Assembly (NCBI GenBank): GCA_963920665.1
Contig: OY987273.1
Location: 3,722,501-3,786,500 of the forward strand
Direction: 5' to 3'
From: Straminergon stramineum
Lineage: Eukaryota; Streptophyta; Bryopsida; Hypnales; Calliergonaceae
DNA length: 64,000 nucleotides
Shown: piece by piece, positions 1 through 11,052 of the stretch
Position numbering within the stretch: position 1 is the first letter of the stretch
Layout of the letters: every line of letters begins with the position of its first letter
The notes under the pieces: model-generated
Database searches by the model: none
What the model was told of the DNA's origin: nothing
What the model saw: only the letters and a program-made list of their open reading frames with translations
Translations under genes and position numbers: made by a program

Positions 1-36
1 TCCGATTAGGCAGACATGGACCAGCTGTTCGCTTCC

Positions 37-44
37 TATAAAAG
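37..44 (+). promoter_or_regulatory. TATA box upstream of kinase-like copy 1
   Basis: TATAAAAG sits about 200 bases before the likely ATG. A weaker match (TATAAG, 58712) lies at the equivalent place in copy 3, and the leader that follows, containing CTTTTGCCTTGCCCCTTG, is conserved between the copies. Confidence 0.5.
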
Positions 45-245
45 AGGTAGATGGACCGTCCACATTCACTTTTGCCTTGCCCCTTGTGTTTTGCAAGTGT
101 GGAGTAGAGAGCTTCATGGTTTATTCTCCATTGGCTCCTCTCCTTAGGAAGAGGGAAGTCTTATTTTGGGGCCCCCTTTTTGTTATTTTTTGTAGTAGTG
201 GTGTAATTTCAAATTACAAATCATTGTTACAAAAAATTGATCATG

Positions 246-1741
246 ATGCCTAGAGCAAAGAAGGTGGCGAAGGGAAAGCATGTGGTACAAGAAAGGATAC
301 CAAACACGGTGGCAACTAAGGAAATTCCCTCAAATGCTTACAAAGCATTCATGGTCAAATGCATCACCAAATTCTATAAGGTAAAAACCACTGTGTCCCT
401 TGATACAAAATATGTAAGATATCAAGAGGAGTGCCGACAAAAATTCAAGGCAGACATGATCCAAAGGATGTAGGATGTCTTGAATGTTTCACAATGGCAC
501 CATGAGATAGAGAAGAGGGTCTTCAACAAATGTTTGGAGAACAAGGTGCATGATGCATTGTAGAATGTTAATGTGGTCCTAGTCAAATATGGCAAGCAAT
601 ACCGTGCAAATGATGAAGCCTTTGAACAAGTCATTCTCAAAGCTCAATTGTTTATTGGCCTATGCTCTCCATTTGCAAAGAGGCGGAATAGGCAAGGGTC
701 ATTGGGTTGGTGGGTTAGTGATGAGGGACTTGCTGAATTGGATAGGGGTAGACGCCATCTCATAGCGATTCCGGACACGACACGGGTGATTCCCCAAGAT
801 GGTGTAATCGTGAGGGGTGGGTATGCAATGATTCAGAGGATTTGAATTGAAGGATGTCCAAGGATAGCTCTGTTATGGGATTTTGCAGCAAAGATATCCA
901 ACCACTATGCCACGCAACCTTAGCTTACAAAGATGGAACACCAAAATGAATCAATGGCAATGAGAATTCTACATTTTGGAGTTATACGGTTTGTTGCAGT
1001 TCATACAAGAACGAATGAAGGGTATTCATATTGGTGGAACAATAGAACACTTCGATAGATGCTGAACATGGATAACAATTATCTAGACAAGATATATGTT
1101 CAATTGTAATATTCCACTCTAACGGAGTTAGATGTGATTAAGGCTTACCATCTTGCTTGATTTAAGAAGAAGCGCATAGAGCTTGCTTGGGCATTAGTAC
1201 ACATTATGAATGCGGTGCATGTTGTTGCACATCAACACAATGATATTTCTCCAGCCAACATCATGTTCCATTTTCCTAATGATGAGTCACGTGTGTATAT
1301 TGGAATTTGTGATTGGGGCATGACTATTATAGCTACCGAACCAATGAAATCCTTGTATACGTTTACATCTACAAGTGACATGAACAAAGCTTTGACAAGG
1401 AGGTGATGAGTGGATCCAAGCATTGCATATTTGTGTAGAAGAGACGAGGATGTGGATATCATTCCTCATTTATCACGTGCATCGGAGGAATATGCAATTG
1501 GTAAAATTGCTCAAAGGATTAACAAGCAATACATATTATAGGACTACAATAAGTTGCAATGGGAAACGAATTCAATGGCTATGTTTAGCCACAACAATTG
1601 GGAATTGTGTTTCACCAATACTTGGACCAACTTTGCAAAAGAGGCGATGGTTACCGGGGTGGTTTGGCCCACATCATCAATTGGTTAATAAGGCAGTTCA
1701 ATTGGCCTATGCCGGATGAACACTTCCGACATTCATATTAG
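246..1741 (+). pseudogene. Protein kinase-like gene, decayed copy 1
   Basis: The frame matches copy 3 (58921-60405) from an N-terminal basic stretch (MPRAKKVAKG) to the C-terminal HFRHSY end. An N-terminal domain of roughly 145 residues precedes a kinase-like fold with glycine loop GGYAMI, catalytic-loop equivalent NDISPANIMFH and CDWGM where a kinase has DFG. It is the most damaged copy: premature stops occur at 471 (TAG), 561 (TAG) and 843 (TGA), with more beyond, and the reading frame shifts in the last third. It keeps the metal-binding Asp of CDWG that copies 2 and 3 have lost. ATG 246 aligns with the copy 3 start; 243 is also possible. Catalytic activity is unlikely. Confidence 0.7.
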
Positions 1742-2450
1742 TAATAGAGTGCAAGAGAGCACTATATAGAGCTTTAGAAATATTTGTTAAATGTAGAGCT
1801 TCGGATTTATGCGTGTAAATTGCTTAGTATGTATGCACCTCTAGAGTATGCCAATATATGTGAAATTGGACATACATTTTGAATAGTTCAATGTATTTGA
1901 ATTGCTAAATAATGAATGGATACCAATTTTTGTCATTTGAAGTATATCTTTTGTTTGATGCAAAGTGCAAAATTTCTTCTTGAATGTAGATGGATATTGA
2001 GTTGGCAAGCTTGTGTGAAGAAGTGTTAATTGTATGATGTATGGGTGTAAAATTTTAGAGTTGTCCAATTTTATTTGGAAAGAGCCTTGAAAGAAGACGA
2101 TTTCATTTACAATAAGAAATTACTTGGACCCTCTTAGAAGTTGTGTCCGGACAATTTCATTGATATTTGAATTATAGTGATGAACTCCTTCAACAATTGT
2201 GGTTTTTATTTTTTAGTGTTTATACTTATAATGTATCAACTATCAAGAGATCTAAATTCTCGATGATGAAGGATTTTAAAGTAATTTACAAAGAAAAATT
2301 ATTTGAAAAAGGAAGTTGTGCCTTATTTAACTAAAATCCTCAAAATCAAGCATTCTTCTTTCTTGCTTTCATCATGTAATTTTGAGATTCAATTGTCCTT
2401 CACTTTTTTTTTAAGAATACTTCCCTTGAGAACATGATTGTATTTATTAA

Positions 2451-3087
2451 CCCCTAAATGCCCAAGGCACCAAATTTTGGTGTTTCAAAAACTTTGAAGT
2501 TAAGTAGAACCTAGCCAAATTGCTATTATTAGTAGTTTAAAATTTTGGAGAATTCTTTTTGAAGTCTACTTTTAGATTCAAAAAGCCAATCTTGAAAATG
2601 AAAGATTATGATTTTTCTATTCAAGATTTTGTGCAAGGATGCCCATTTCAATCTTCAGCTTCCGTAGTGTTGAGGGCTCTTGGAAGTGAGCCTCAAATAC
2701 ACTAGATGTTGGAGGAAAAATCACATTAGAAATTCATTTAAGAAAACCGTAGAATAGATTTTGAAAAACCGTAAATTGATTGAGGTTGTACATCTTAAGT
2801 CCTACAACCTCATATTTTTTTAGTGACCAACTTTTTAGAATAGACATGCAAAGAGAGAATTGAAAAAATTTCATACTTTAAACACCCTCATGATCAAACA
2901 TTATAATCTTTCAATTTGTGAGTGATATTGTAATTTTTTGTTTTCCTAAGGGATGTTAAACATGTCTAGTTTGAATTTGTATGATTACAATTCAAAATAA
3001 ATTGATATAACTTATCAAAATGTTGACTTTTTGTTCAATTTTGAACAAATTTCAAGAAGGTTTAAATAGGCCTTGGGCATTTAGAGG
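2451..3087. mobile_element. TTAA-flanked non-autonomous DNA element (637 bp)
   Basis: TTAA at 2447-2450 and at 3088-3091 flank a segment whose ends are inverted repeats: CCCCTAAATGCCCAAGGC on the left and, reversed, CCTCTAAATGCCCAAGGC on the right (17 of 18 match). Copy 3 of the surrounding unit lacks the segment at the equivalent place near 61130. TTAA duplication is typical of the piggyBac superfamily. No transposase is encoded. Confidence 0.75.
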
Positions 3088-3119
3088 TTAAAAAATAAAA
3101 TTCTATTGTTATTTATGAA

Positions 3120-3473
3120 GTGCACGGCCTTGTGGACAACCAAGTAGACTCGCGGATGCACTCCCGAGGTTGTGGACAGCATCACGAACAGACACGATGG
3201 TCAGGCAGCAGGCTAGTTGAATTCGCGGATGGGGAGGCGGATAGATTGATCAACTATTGGATGCATTGTGCGAATGGCAGACGACATCACAGATGGGCAT
3301 TCGAGATCATAGATAGCTGGTGGGTGGACGGCAATGCAGTTGGGGTAAAAGAATTACCCCCCTTGGAAAAAAGCCCAAAACTGAATGTCATAGGATGTTC
3401 CGAGGGGTCGCATTTGTGGACATGGGATGTCCGGACGCTCGCGGGTGCGTCCAGATGTCTTGTCAATCTTGTA
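3120..3473. repeat. GC-rich 'CGGAC' end module of kinase unit copy 1
   Basis: Rich in CGGAC/GGACGG words. The segment from about 3320 (GGGTAAAAGAATTACCCC, then TGTCCGGACGC and CTTGTCAATCTTG) matches 61950-62081 of copy 3. The open frames across it are a by-product of base composition and not supported as genes. Confidence 0.6.
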
Positions 3474-4442
3474 AGACAATAACATACGGACTCATTACAT
3501 CCTCCACTACATATGTCAAAACTTTGTTTCCAATCAATACAAAAACTTCTCTCCTTTCATCGTTAATTTACATGCAAACAATTCACTGTAATGTAAAAAA
3601 ATTAGTTCAATTCATACTACTAGTACTGCAATTCTACATTGCATTAGTAGAGTGAAGCATACGTACATTGAAATTGACCTGAGCAGTTGAAGGACCCCCG
3701 CTCATGGAGACTTTTCAGTGAACATAGTTTCCTATCGTCCCATCACCACCAAAGGTGACCTCTCCATTGGCTAATGCATGTCTGCAGAAACGTAAAAATA
3801 ACTTTCAACATGTTTTTCACTACTTGACACTCTAGAAAGTGTTGTTGCATTACAAGATGCAAGTACGCAACTTCACTTCTCCATAAACATGCGATAAAAA
3901 ACAAAAAATTGTTATGTAATGTTAGTTCTGAAGGATAAGTCCCCACTTCCTTCATCATTGACCTATGATTTCCCTTTGTCCATTTTGTAGCCATTTTCAC
4001 TGACTTGAATTTTTGGAAAACTTTACAACAATTTCATTACCCTACTACAGCCTCATACATTTCAGACAATCGCATCAAAAGACTAAGACACAATATGATG
4101 TCACTCATAATGCATCGTTCCTTTGTCCTTTCGGGAATGTCCTTCCGCTCTTCCAATTAAATTTTCAATACTTGCATAGAGATAGGTATATTAGTGGAAT
4201 ACATTACATATGATTCATTTCCCCTTCCCTAAGTACTATATACTCTCATGCATGATGCATACAAAATAAAGCGACATTGTCCATTCTAAAAAAAAGTCTA
4301 AACCAGAGTTGTTTTGGCGAACAATTCGACAACACGACAAACACAACGTCCAACATGTCAAGTAGACCCTCTTCTCCGTTTAATAGTGTCAAACTTAGCT
4401 TTGACTTTTAAAAAAAATTTCATCTTGCCCGTGAGGCCACTT
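3474..4442. other. No gene recognised
   Basis: AT-rich spacer. Short open frames on both strands show no recognisable motif or repeat support. Confidence 0.5.
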
Positions 4443-4482
4443 GGATGCCATGTGGTAGACACGTGTCTTCCACGTGGCATCC
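4443..4482. repeat. 40-bp near-perfect palindrome with G-box cores
   Basis: The two 20-base arms pair at 18 of 20 positions. The centre is AGACACGTGTCT, itself a perfect palindrome containing CACGTG, and a second CACGTG lies in the right arm. It abuts the GC-rich tract upstream of the 5067 gene. Confidence 0.7.
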
Positions 4483-4872
4483 TAAAGGGGTGCATGCGGG
4501 TGGGGGCGACCTCGGGTGTGGGCGACCACAGGTAGGGCGACTTCGAGTTCAGGCTGATGGACGACTGCGAGTGTGGATTATGTGGCAAGCTACGAAGCAA
4601 AGACACAAAGTGAGAACCCGAAGAGAAGTAACGCCCCACAATTACCCACAGTCGCCCCCACAGACCTACAATCGCCCCCCAAAGGACCTATATGTGCCCT
4701 TGAAACCGCACGCGCCCCTAGACCCACAATCGCCTCCTAAGACCCGAATGCGCTCTACTAGACCCATGGTCGCTCCCCGAGATCCATGCTCGCCCCCTAG
4801 AGATTGCGGGTTCAATCGGTAGTCGCCTACCCGCATGCACCCCATGACCAACTCTCACCGACGCTCGCCCCA
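4483..4872. repeat. GC-rich 'GCGAC..CGGGT' tract, facing both ways
   Basis: Words of the type GGGCGACCNCGGGT run forward over 4490-4580, then reversed (AGTCGCCCCC, AATCGCCCCC) over 4630-4872. This is one of seven such tracts in the window. It ends just before a TATA-like sequence and the gene at 5067. Confidence 0.65.
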
Positions 4873-4874
4873 CC

Positions 4875-4925
4875 TATATATCCACTCACCCAAGACCTTT
4901 TGGGCACCTTTCATTGAGGCTTCTT
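4875..4925 (+). promoter_or_regulatory. Putative promoter of the 5067 gene
   Basis: TATATAT at 4875-4881 lies about 190 bases before the ATG. It is followed at 4904-4925 by a weak match to the leader motif that is strongly conserved before the 9996, 12591 and 16435 starts. Confidence 0.35.
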
Positions 4926-5066
4926 GTCTTGTATCCTTTAATGGCTACATGTGTGAACTCTGAGTATTTACTATTTATGACATTCATCCACCCTTCTTAC
5001 CTTACTAGTTGTGGACCACCTAAACTCCCAAACGAGTTCTTTGAGCCTAACACATGACAATCATTG

Positions 5067-7430
5067 ATGGCCACTAGAGTTAACAATGCGAGGGTATTGC
5101 CTATCTCCGCTGCTGCACAGACCGCCGGGGCATTACGGAAGGCTGTTAAAGACAAACATTACAAGCGGAGGGGCACTATTCATCAAAAGCAATTGCACGT
5201 GCTCAATAGTGAAGCCCACCTTGCATTTAAGGGTTGGAATGAAGAAGTAGAGCCTTAGACAATACAAACCTCCGAAGATTACATTGAGTGGTGCCACATC
5301 GACAAGTTCTTTCCTTTATGGCGTCATCATTATAATCGGCACACCAATAAGGCCAACTTGAAGTACTATGAGAATCCAACATTCCTTCAAAAATGCATTG
5401 AATTATGGCAAGTCCTCTACAAAACCACCTTTGTAGATAGGAACGAGGTTCCCCTCTTCCTTGCCAGAGGAGCATATGCTGAGGTCACTCTAAACAAAGA
5501 GATAGATTGGAGCACAATTAAGATAAGTACGTATGTCACTCGTCCAGAGAGTGGTTTCATCCCAAGAGGAGTTCTAGCCTTTTCCGAGGGGGGACTTGGT
5601 CCTATTTGAAGTGCATACAAAACGTAAACCCCTGCCACTAAGGTTGACACTGAGGAGTCTGAAGAAGATGATGACTCTAATGGTACATGCGTCCATAGGG
5701 TCATACAAATCGTAGAGCAATCTGTTTGCCCTAATGAGGTTCAAAATGAAATTGTAGAAGGACCCGCGACATCCATGGGACAACAACCAAGGCAACCATC
5801 TAGAGTACAGCGTTCAACAACACGAGTGGGACCCACATTGATTCCAACTATAGTTCCTAACCCATCGTTGCCAACATAGCGCACAAAGGATGTCTTTGGC
5901 TTGGGGCCCAATGAGGACACAACTATAGAAGAAACTGGCCATGTTCCCATTTCTCCATCAACAATGGATTTGAGTGTTGACATTCTGATTTTGGCAAAAG
6001 CTCTGGACCTCCTCAAGACCAAAGATGTTGAAATTTCTTCACTACATAATGAAATGAGGAAATTGCAATGTGAGTGTGAACAAAAAAGTACACTCATCTC
6101 TCAACAAACTATAGAACTGCAATGCCTCCGTGAGAAAGACCATGACACTTTCACTTTGTCGGATATGGATGACGCCTTTGTTGAGCAGAACCTCCAAAAT
6201 GTGGACAAGGTTGTCGGGGACCTTACCAACCATATCCTTCAGCGTTCTCCTCTTGCCAAGCACACTAGACGCTCCCCCATCATTTCGAATACACTTCCTA
6301 CTATTGTCACAAGATATACTACCAATGACACAATTGAACTCAATGGGACCCAAGACTCTCTTTCGTTTCTTGTAGTTCCATCAATTATTCAATTGGAGAA
6401 GGGCCATAGACTTCAAGAAGAAAATAAGATGTTTCAAAGAAAGTTGGATGAGTTGACTACCACATACTACCATTGGAAGGTCGCCTACATTCTCTCCGTG
6501 GATAGATCCCAACAAGTTGCAAGGGAGCTAGAGAAAGTTTCTAGAAACTTTGTTGCAAATACTCCTAAACGTGAGCATGGATTGACGTCATGGGCATTGT
6601 TGGAGGACATGTTTCCCAGTAACATGTGCATGGTGGAATTGCCAAAAAAGGAGGTCATAGATTGGAGCAAAAATGGTTGGGACCACCAAAACCAAATGTC
6701 TAGTCACATAGAAGAGAAGAAACGAATGCTCCTATGGCCCAAGCCTACACCTTTTGTTTTGGACCATACCAAATGTCCCATATGTTTTGAACAATTTGGC
6801 TCCGAAGAGGGTTGGGCACTAGGATCTTGTGCACATGTATACCACCCCCAATGTCTCATCACACAATGCTTGAAAAGACGACGTTGTGTGATTTGTCCAA
6901 CACCATTCCACAATTCCTTAAATACCATGTTTAACTTGACGACCTACATGCCTCCTTCTTCGGAACACACTTGTGATACTACGACTGACACAATCCTGTG
7001 GGGCCGAGATTTGGTTTGGAGTTGGCGAGAAGGACAACATGATCAAGAAAAAGGACCTGCTAACTTGCAATTGAATTGGGAAATAGACCTAGACGAAATT
7101 GCCAAAGTTGCACTGAGGCTCATGGGAAAGGGACCACAAAACGAAGGGAGGAGGGCATTCTTCTTCCAATGCCTTGGTGGATATTGGGACAAGACCTCCT
7201 CAACCTTCAAGTGGGGTCCTCATCTGCAACGACACCATTGGAATTTAGAAGGACAAAGGGTGGCTAATGAAGATGATAGTGCCTCCCTAGAAGACTTGAC
7301 TAGTATGGCTTACCTGGACTCTACGTACGGACCATATTACCAAAGTCAAGCACTTGACTACTTGTTGGAAGCACATTCTCCGCAAACAACAAGAACCCTC
7401 CAAGCTCTACAAGACTCCAACGTGTTGTAA
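5067..7430 (+). pseudogene. RING-H2 protein with N-terminal HIxKLFP/VDW module
   Basis: A single frame of 788 codons runs from ATG 5067 to 7430 with four internal stops (TAG 5256, TGA 5607, TAA 5625, TAG 5878). The order of parts is: a basic N-terminus; the shared module with YIEWCHIDKFFP, KCIELWQVLY and NKEIDWSTIK (about residues 50-155); an acidic linker; coiled-coil segments; a RING-H2 finger at 6774-6905 with C-x2-C, C-x-H-x2-H-x2-C and C-x2-C all present; and a C-terminal domain with LWGRDLVWSW and GGYWDK. RING-H2 fingers usually recruit ubiquitin-conjugating enzymes, so an E3 ligase role is inferred from family knowledge only. The same architecture recurs at 49576-52821. The TAG at 5256 aligns with Trp in the 9996 gene, so TGG to TAG is likely. 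The gene is convergent with the 9996 gene. Confidence 0.7.
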
Positions 7431-8804
7431 TCAATTTTGAAGGCAAACGGACGAACTTCACGAATCCGTGCAAAGCAAAAGCTAGGAGTTGGGGAAGCAT
7501 TGACCTACAAAGAAGGTGAAGGAAGTAGCTCTCACAACAACCCAAATGTAATTGACTCGACATTCGTAGGAATCATGCAATTTAGCCTTACTTCCCATCA
7601 TAATAGATGACAAGTAAGGGTTAGGTTTTAGTTACACTATGTTTCTAGTTGTTTTGGCAAGTACGATGGAGTGGTTTAGGGTTTGCTTCTTTCATTCCAC
7701 TTCTACGACTTCCTAGCATACCTATGTACAACAATTCCATATAGCATTGACTTTTATTTAATACTATCTTTTTTTCCTCTCTACCAAAGTACCAATCTTT
7801 GAAATCATATCGAGAATGATCTTTTCCAGTTCTTCTGAAAATAGTTTGTATGAATCAAATCAACAAAGCTCTTAAAGTTTAACTTTTCAAATTACTTTCA
7901 CTTGCATTGAGAAGAAAACTAGGTCACTACTCACTAGAGTAGAGCATCATTGTCCAATTGGATATTTCCTTTCATATTCTTCAAAATCATAAGGTTTTAA
8001 TTATAGGAAGCTTTTTTTCTAACCTTTCAAGATATTTGGCCAAAGAAGGAATGAAAGTCGTTCAAATACAACATGCCCCTTTTTGTAGATGGTAAGTTGT
8101 TGACTTCACATTACCATACCTTCAAATGGTTCACCCCTTCCTTAGGTGTCAAAATTTTTAATTCATAAAAAACATGAGTAGGCCAACTTACATATAAAAC
8201 CTACCTAATTCCTCAATATCCATTGTAATTTTCTTCAAATTACGCTAAAGCTAGAATTCTAAAAAATCCTAAATACAAGGAGGAACAATGAAGCAAATCA
8301 CCCGAGACAAATAAGCCCAATAAATTTTCTCGATTAATATGGTATTTTGGGCACAATTGGTTTTTGGTTCTCCACTATTCATATGAAAATCATAAATACA
8401 AGTTGTACTGTAGATTTCACGAGGACATTCTCACAAAATATTATGTCGACTTTTACGATCAAGAATCAAGAACTTCCCATCAATCCCATGTTCCTATTCG
8501 ATTGTAATTATGTGCAAGAATCCCATTCCATTCATCATACCATCACCTTCTCCCAAAACATGAGAAAGACATATTCATCCATGTAGAAAAGTTGTAAGAT
8601 CCAAAAATGGTGTGGCATTTTCTCCCTTCCATGCATGCCACCAGTGTGCCCACTCCAATTTAACTATTCTAGTACACACATTGCTTCAAGACACCATATA
8701 CATTGTTTTATCTCAAAACATTGCATTTCTTTATAACACCACGATAGACAAAATACAAAATAATCGTGGTGAAAGTATTTATTATCATCGTATTCCTAGG
8801 TATT
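7431..8804. other. Convergent intergenic region, no gene recognised
   Basis: AT-rich spacer between the 3' ends of two opposed genes. I see no conserved frame, tandem repeat or element end. Confidence 0.5.
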
Positions 8805-9996
8805 TTATTTTGTGTTGAGGTAGTCCTTCAGAATAGGCTCCGAACCCATTTGTTGTAATATTGCATCAGACTTCCCTATGCTAGCTCTATTCCACTTATA
8901 CCAATCCAAATGAAAACGACTTTTTGCCTTCAGAGTTTTCAACTCCGATACCATCAATGGTAAACTTTGCTCATGGAACTTCACCAACTTCTCAAGTGTT
9001 GCTACTTCTCCAGCAACACTACCATATGCTGAGGAAGAAACCAAAAGCTCTACTTTTGGAACGTACAAGATGGCGGCCTCGTAATATTCTTTTTTCTTCT
9101 CTATTATTTGAAGTTCTTGGCTTTGCCTTTCATTCTGTACCTGCTGACGTTTTCAGACAAGGGTTCCGAGTTTTGATTCCCATATCAAATAATGGTCCAT
9201 TTTATGCACCTTCCCACTCTTCATGTTCTGAATCACTTCCTCCGCCACTCCCGTCACCCTCTTGCAAAACAAGGTCCACTTTCCTAGCCACCCCATCATC
9301 CATGCCTTCTTCATCCATGTCTTGTACTATGATGGGCTCTTGGGCTGATTGTCCACTTTGGTGGACTCTCACATCCATAGCCGGCCTAGATTCTTGTATG
9401 GCAACCTCCTCGTCATCGTTGTGGAAAGAATATCCATCGTATTCATGCGTGTTTTGATTAGAGCTGGAAGTCTCTAACCAAACCACGGTTTCATTGCAAA
9501 CAAATGACTTCCCATGCTTCACCTTGGATAACATCTTTTTTACATCCACAAGTTCATCTAGTGGTAAAATTTTTGAAGTCTTTGGAATGATCGCGATAGG
9601 GACTTCTTTCAATGTTGACCAATCCACCTCCTTCTTCAACACATATTCAGTATACATCATTCTCACAAGAAAGAAACAAAAACTGTGGTTTCAATAAGTT
9701 GAGTCCTCCAAATACAAGTGCTTCCACACCTCACAACATCTAAGTATGAAGCCCTCGTCCTTGGAGTATGCAAGATTTACTTTGTTTTGCTTCAGATGTT
9801 CTTTGTGCCAACACAAGGGAAATAAATTGCTAATGTGGCACCAATCCACGTATTTGCAAACTGTTTTGTAACTCCAAGGCTTAGGTTCATTTCTCCAACC
9901 TTTAAATGCCTTAATCTTTGGATGGATCAAAATGGCCACACACTTCTTGAGAATTTTACCGCACCGTTTCCGACCCTTGTCGTGGATGAGCTTCAT
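8805..9996 (-). pseudogene. HIxKLFP/VDW-module protein without RING finger
   Basis: ATG 9996 opens a basic N-terminus, then the module: FKGWRNEPKPWSYK, KYVDWCHISNLFP, CCEVWKHLY and KKEVDWSTLK. A TGA at 9691 breaks the module. An acidic linker with EEGMDDG and GSGGGSDSEHEEWEG ends in a TAA at 9202. A frameshift between about 9205 and 9140 is needed to reach a coiled-coil tail (EKKKEYYEAA onward) that stops at 8805. At roughly 390 residues it lacks the RING half seen in two relatives and most resembles the 16435 gene. Function unknown. A motif-bearing leader and a GC-rich tract lie upstream in the usual orientation. Confidence 0.6.
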
Positions 9997-10317
9997 TTCT
10001 TGTCATGTAAGGCGTTTGATTGTGGCATGCGTCAATGGTGGAGGCTCATTCTCCATAGTGCTCAATCTATACAATCAATTGTACTCGGATACTATGCCAA
10101 ATACAACAAGCCTAAAACCTTGTTGTACAAACTTAAATCTATTACCTCATGGTAATTCACATTTACAAATACATCAACATCAACATTTACAATCACAATA
10201 AAGTTTCAAACAATTCGGCATGATTTACAATCAATGGAACACATAGATGAAAGTGACACGAGGAGAGATAGAATATCCTCCTCACAACACCCACCTCCCC
10301 TCTTGGGCCTATAATTA

Positions 10318-10349
10318 GCCACTTCAAGGTGGATAAAAGACAAGGCACA
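10318..10349 (-). promoter_or_regulatory. Conserved leader motif upstream of the 9996 gene
   Basis: On the reverse strand it reads CTTTTATCCACCTTGAAG, one base different from the copy before the 12591 kinase gene. It lies between the GC-rich tract and the start codon, about 320 bases before the ATG. Confidence 0.5.
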
Positions 10350-10431
10350 AAAAGGAAAGATGGGAGACTACGGGTTTAGGGTCTAATTTTGTACCCATAG
10401 TTGCCTCAGGGCAAGCGTGACTGTGGATGGG

Positions 10432-10790
10432 GCGCGTGCGGGTCCACACAGGGGGCATGTGCAGGTCGGGAAGGCAACCGCGGTTGATGGCGACTGCGGG
10501 TCTGGGGCGACTGCGGGTAAGGGGAACCCCAACTGGGGGCGCATGCGGGTCTAGGGCAACTGCGGGTAAGGGGAACCGCAACTGGGGGCGCATGCGGGTC
10601 CACACAGGGGGCATGTGCAGGTCGGGAAGGCAACCGCGGTTGATGGCGACTGCGGGTCTGGGGCGACTGCGGGTAAGGGGAACCCCAACTGGGGGCGCAT
10701 GCGGGTCTAGGGCAACTGCGGGTAAGGGGAACCGCAACTGGAGGCGCATGCGGGTCTAGGGCAACCGCGGGTCCCAAACCCCCGACCGCG
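10432..10790. repeat. GC-rich tract with a 156-bp near-identical tandem duplication
   Basis: Forward-oriented GGCGACTGCGGGT words. A 156-base unit starting GGTCCACACAGGGGG occurs at 10441 and again at 10597, with one visible difference (GGGGGC to GGAGGC near 10742). The unit is a multiple of three, which keeps several frames open; I do not regard those frames as genes. Confidence 0.75.
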
Positions 10791-11052
10791 AAGGCATACC
10801 TCCACTAAATAGTGAAATTGGATTGCCTTAACAATTAGATTGCCTTATCCCCAAATGAACCATGCAAAGAATTCATATTCAAACCCAAATGCATGCAAGT
10901 AGGTGATGTGTATGTACAATACTCAATATTTTGGGTCCAAACATGCACTTCACATTAAAAATAGTTTATACACTTGCATTGCTTTTCCAAAATGGGATGC
11001 ACAAAAGGTTGCCAACGTTACTATTCCCACTAGAAATCTATTACATCAAATC

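Larger units (their letters stand above)
1..3473 (+). mobile_element. Kinase-bearing repeat unit, copy 1 (left end outside window)
   Basis: The first 3.5 kb align along most of their length with 58700-62081 (copy 3) and, reversed, with 40579-44136 (copy 2). The shared parts are the promoter-like leader, the kinase-like frame, about 1 kb of AT-rich 3' flank and a GC-rich end module. The right end finishes in TTGTCAATCTTG, the counterpart of TTGTCAACCTTG at the end of copy 3. The left end lies before the window. I see no transposase belonging to the unit, so it may move non-autonomously or spread by segmental duplication. Confidence 0.6.

Noticed and set aside
3320..3655. Forward frame of 111 codons in the end module of kinase copy 1
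   Set aside because: The equivalent region of copy 3 does not keep the frame.
10324..10777. Long Arg/Pro/Gly-rich open frames on both strands of the GC tract
   Set aside because: All frames are open because the 156-base repeat is a multiple of three and stop-poor. The product has no start context or conservation outside the repeat.
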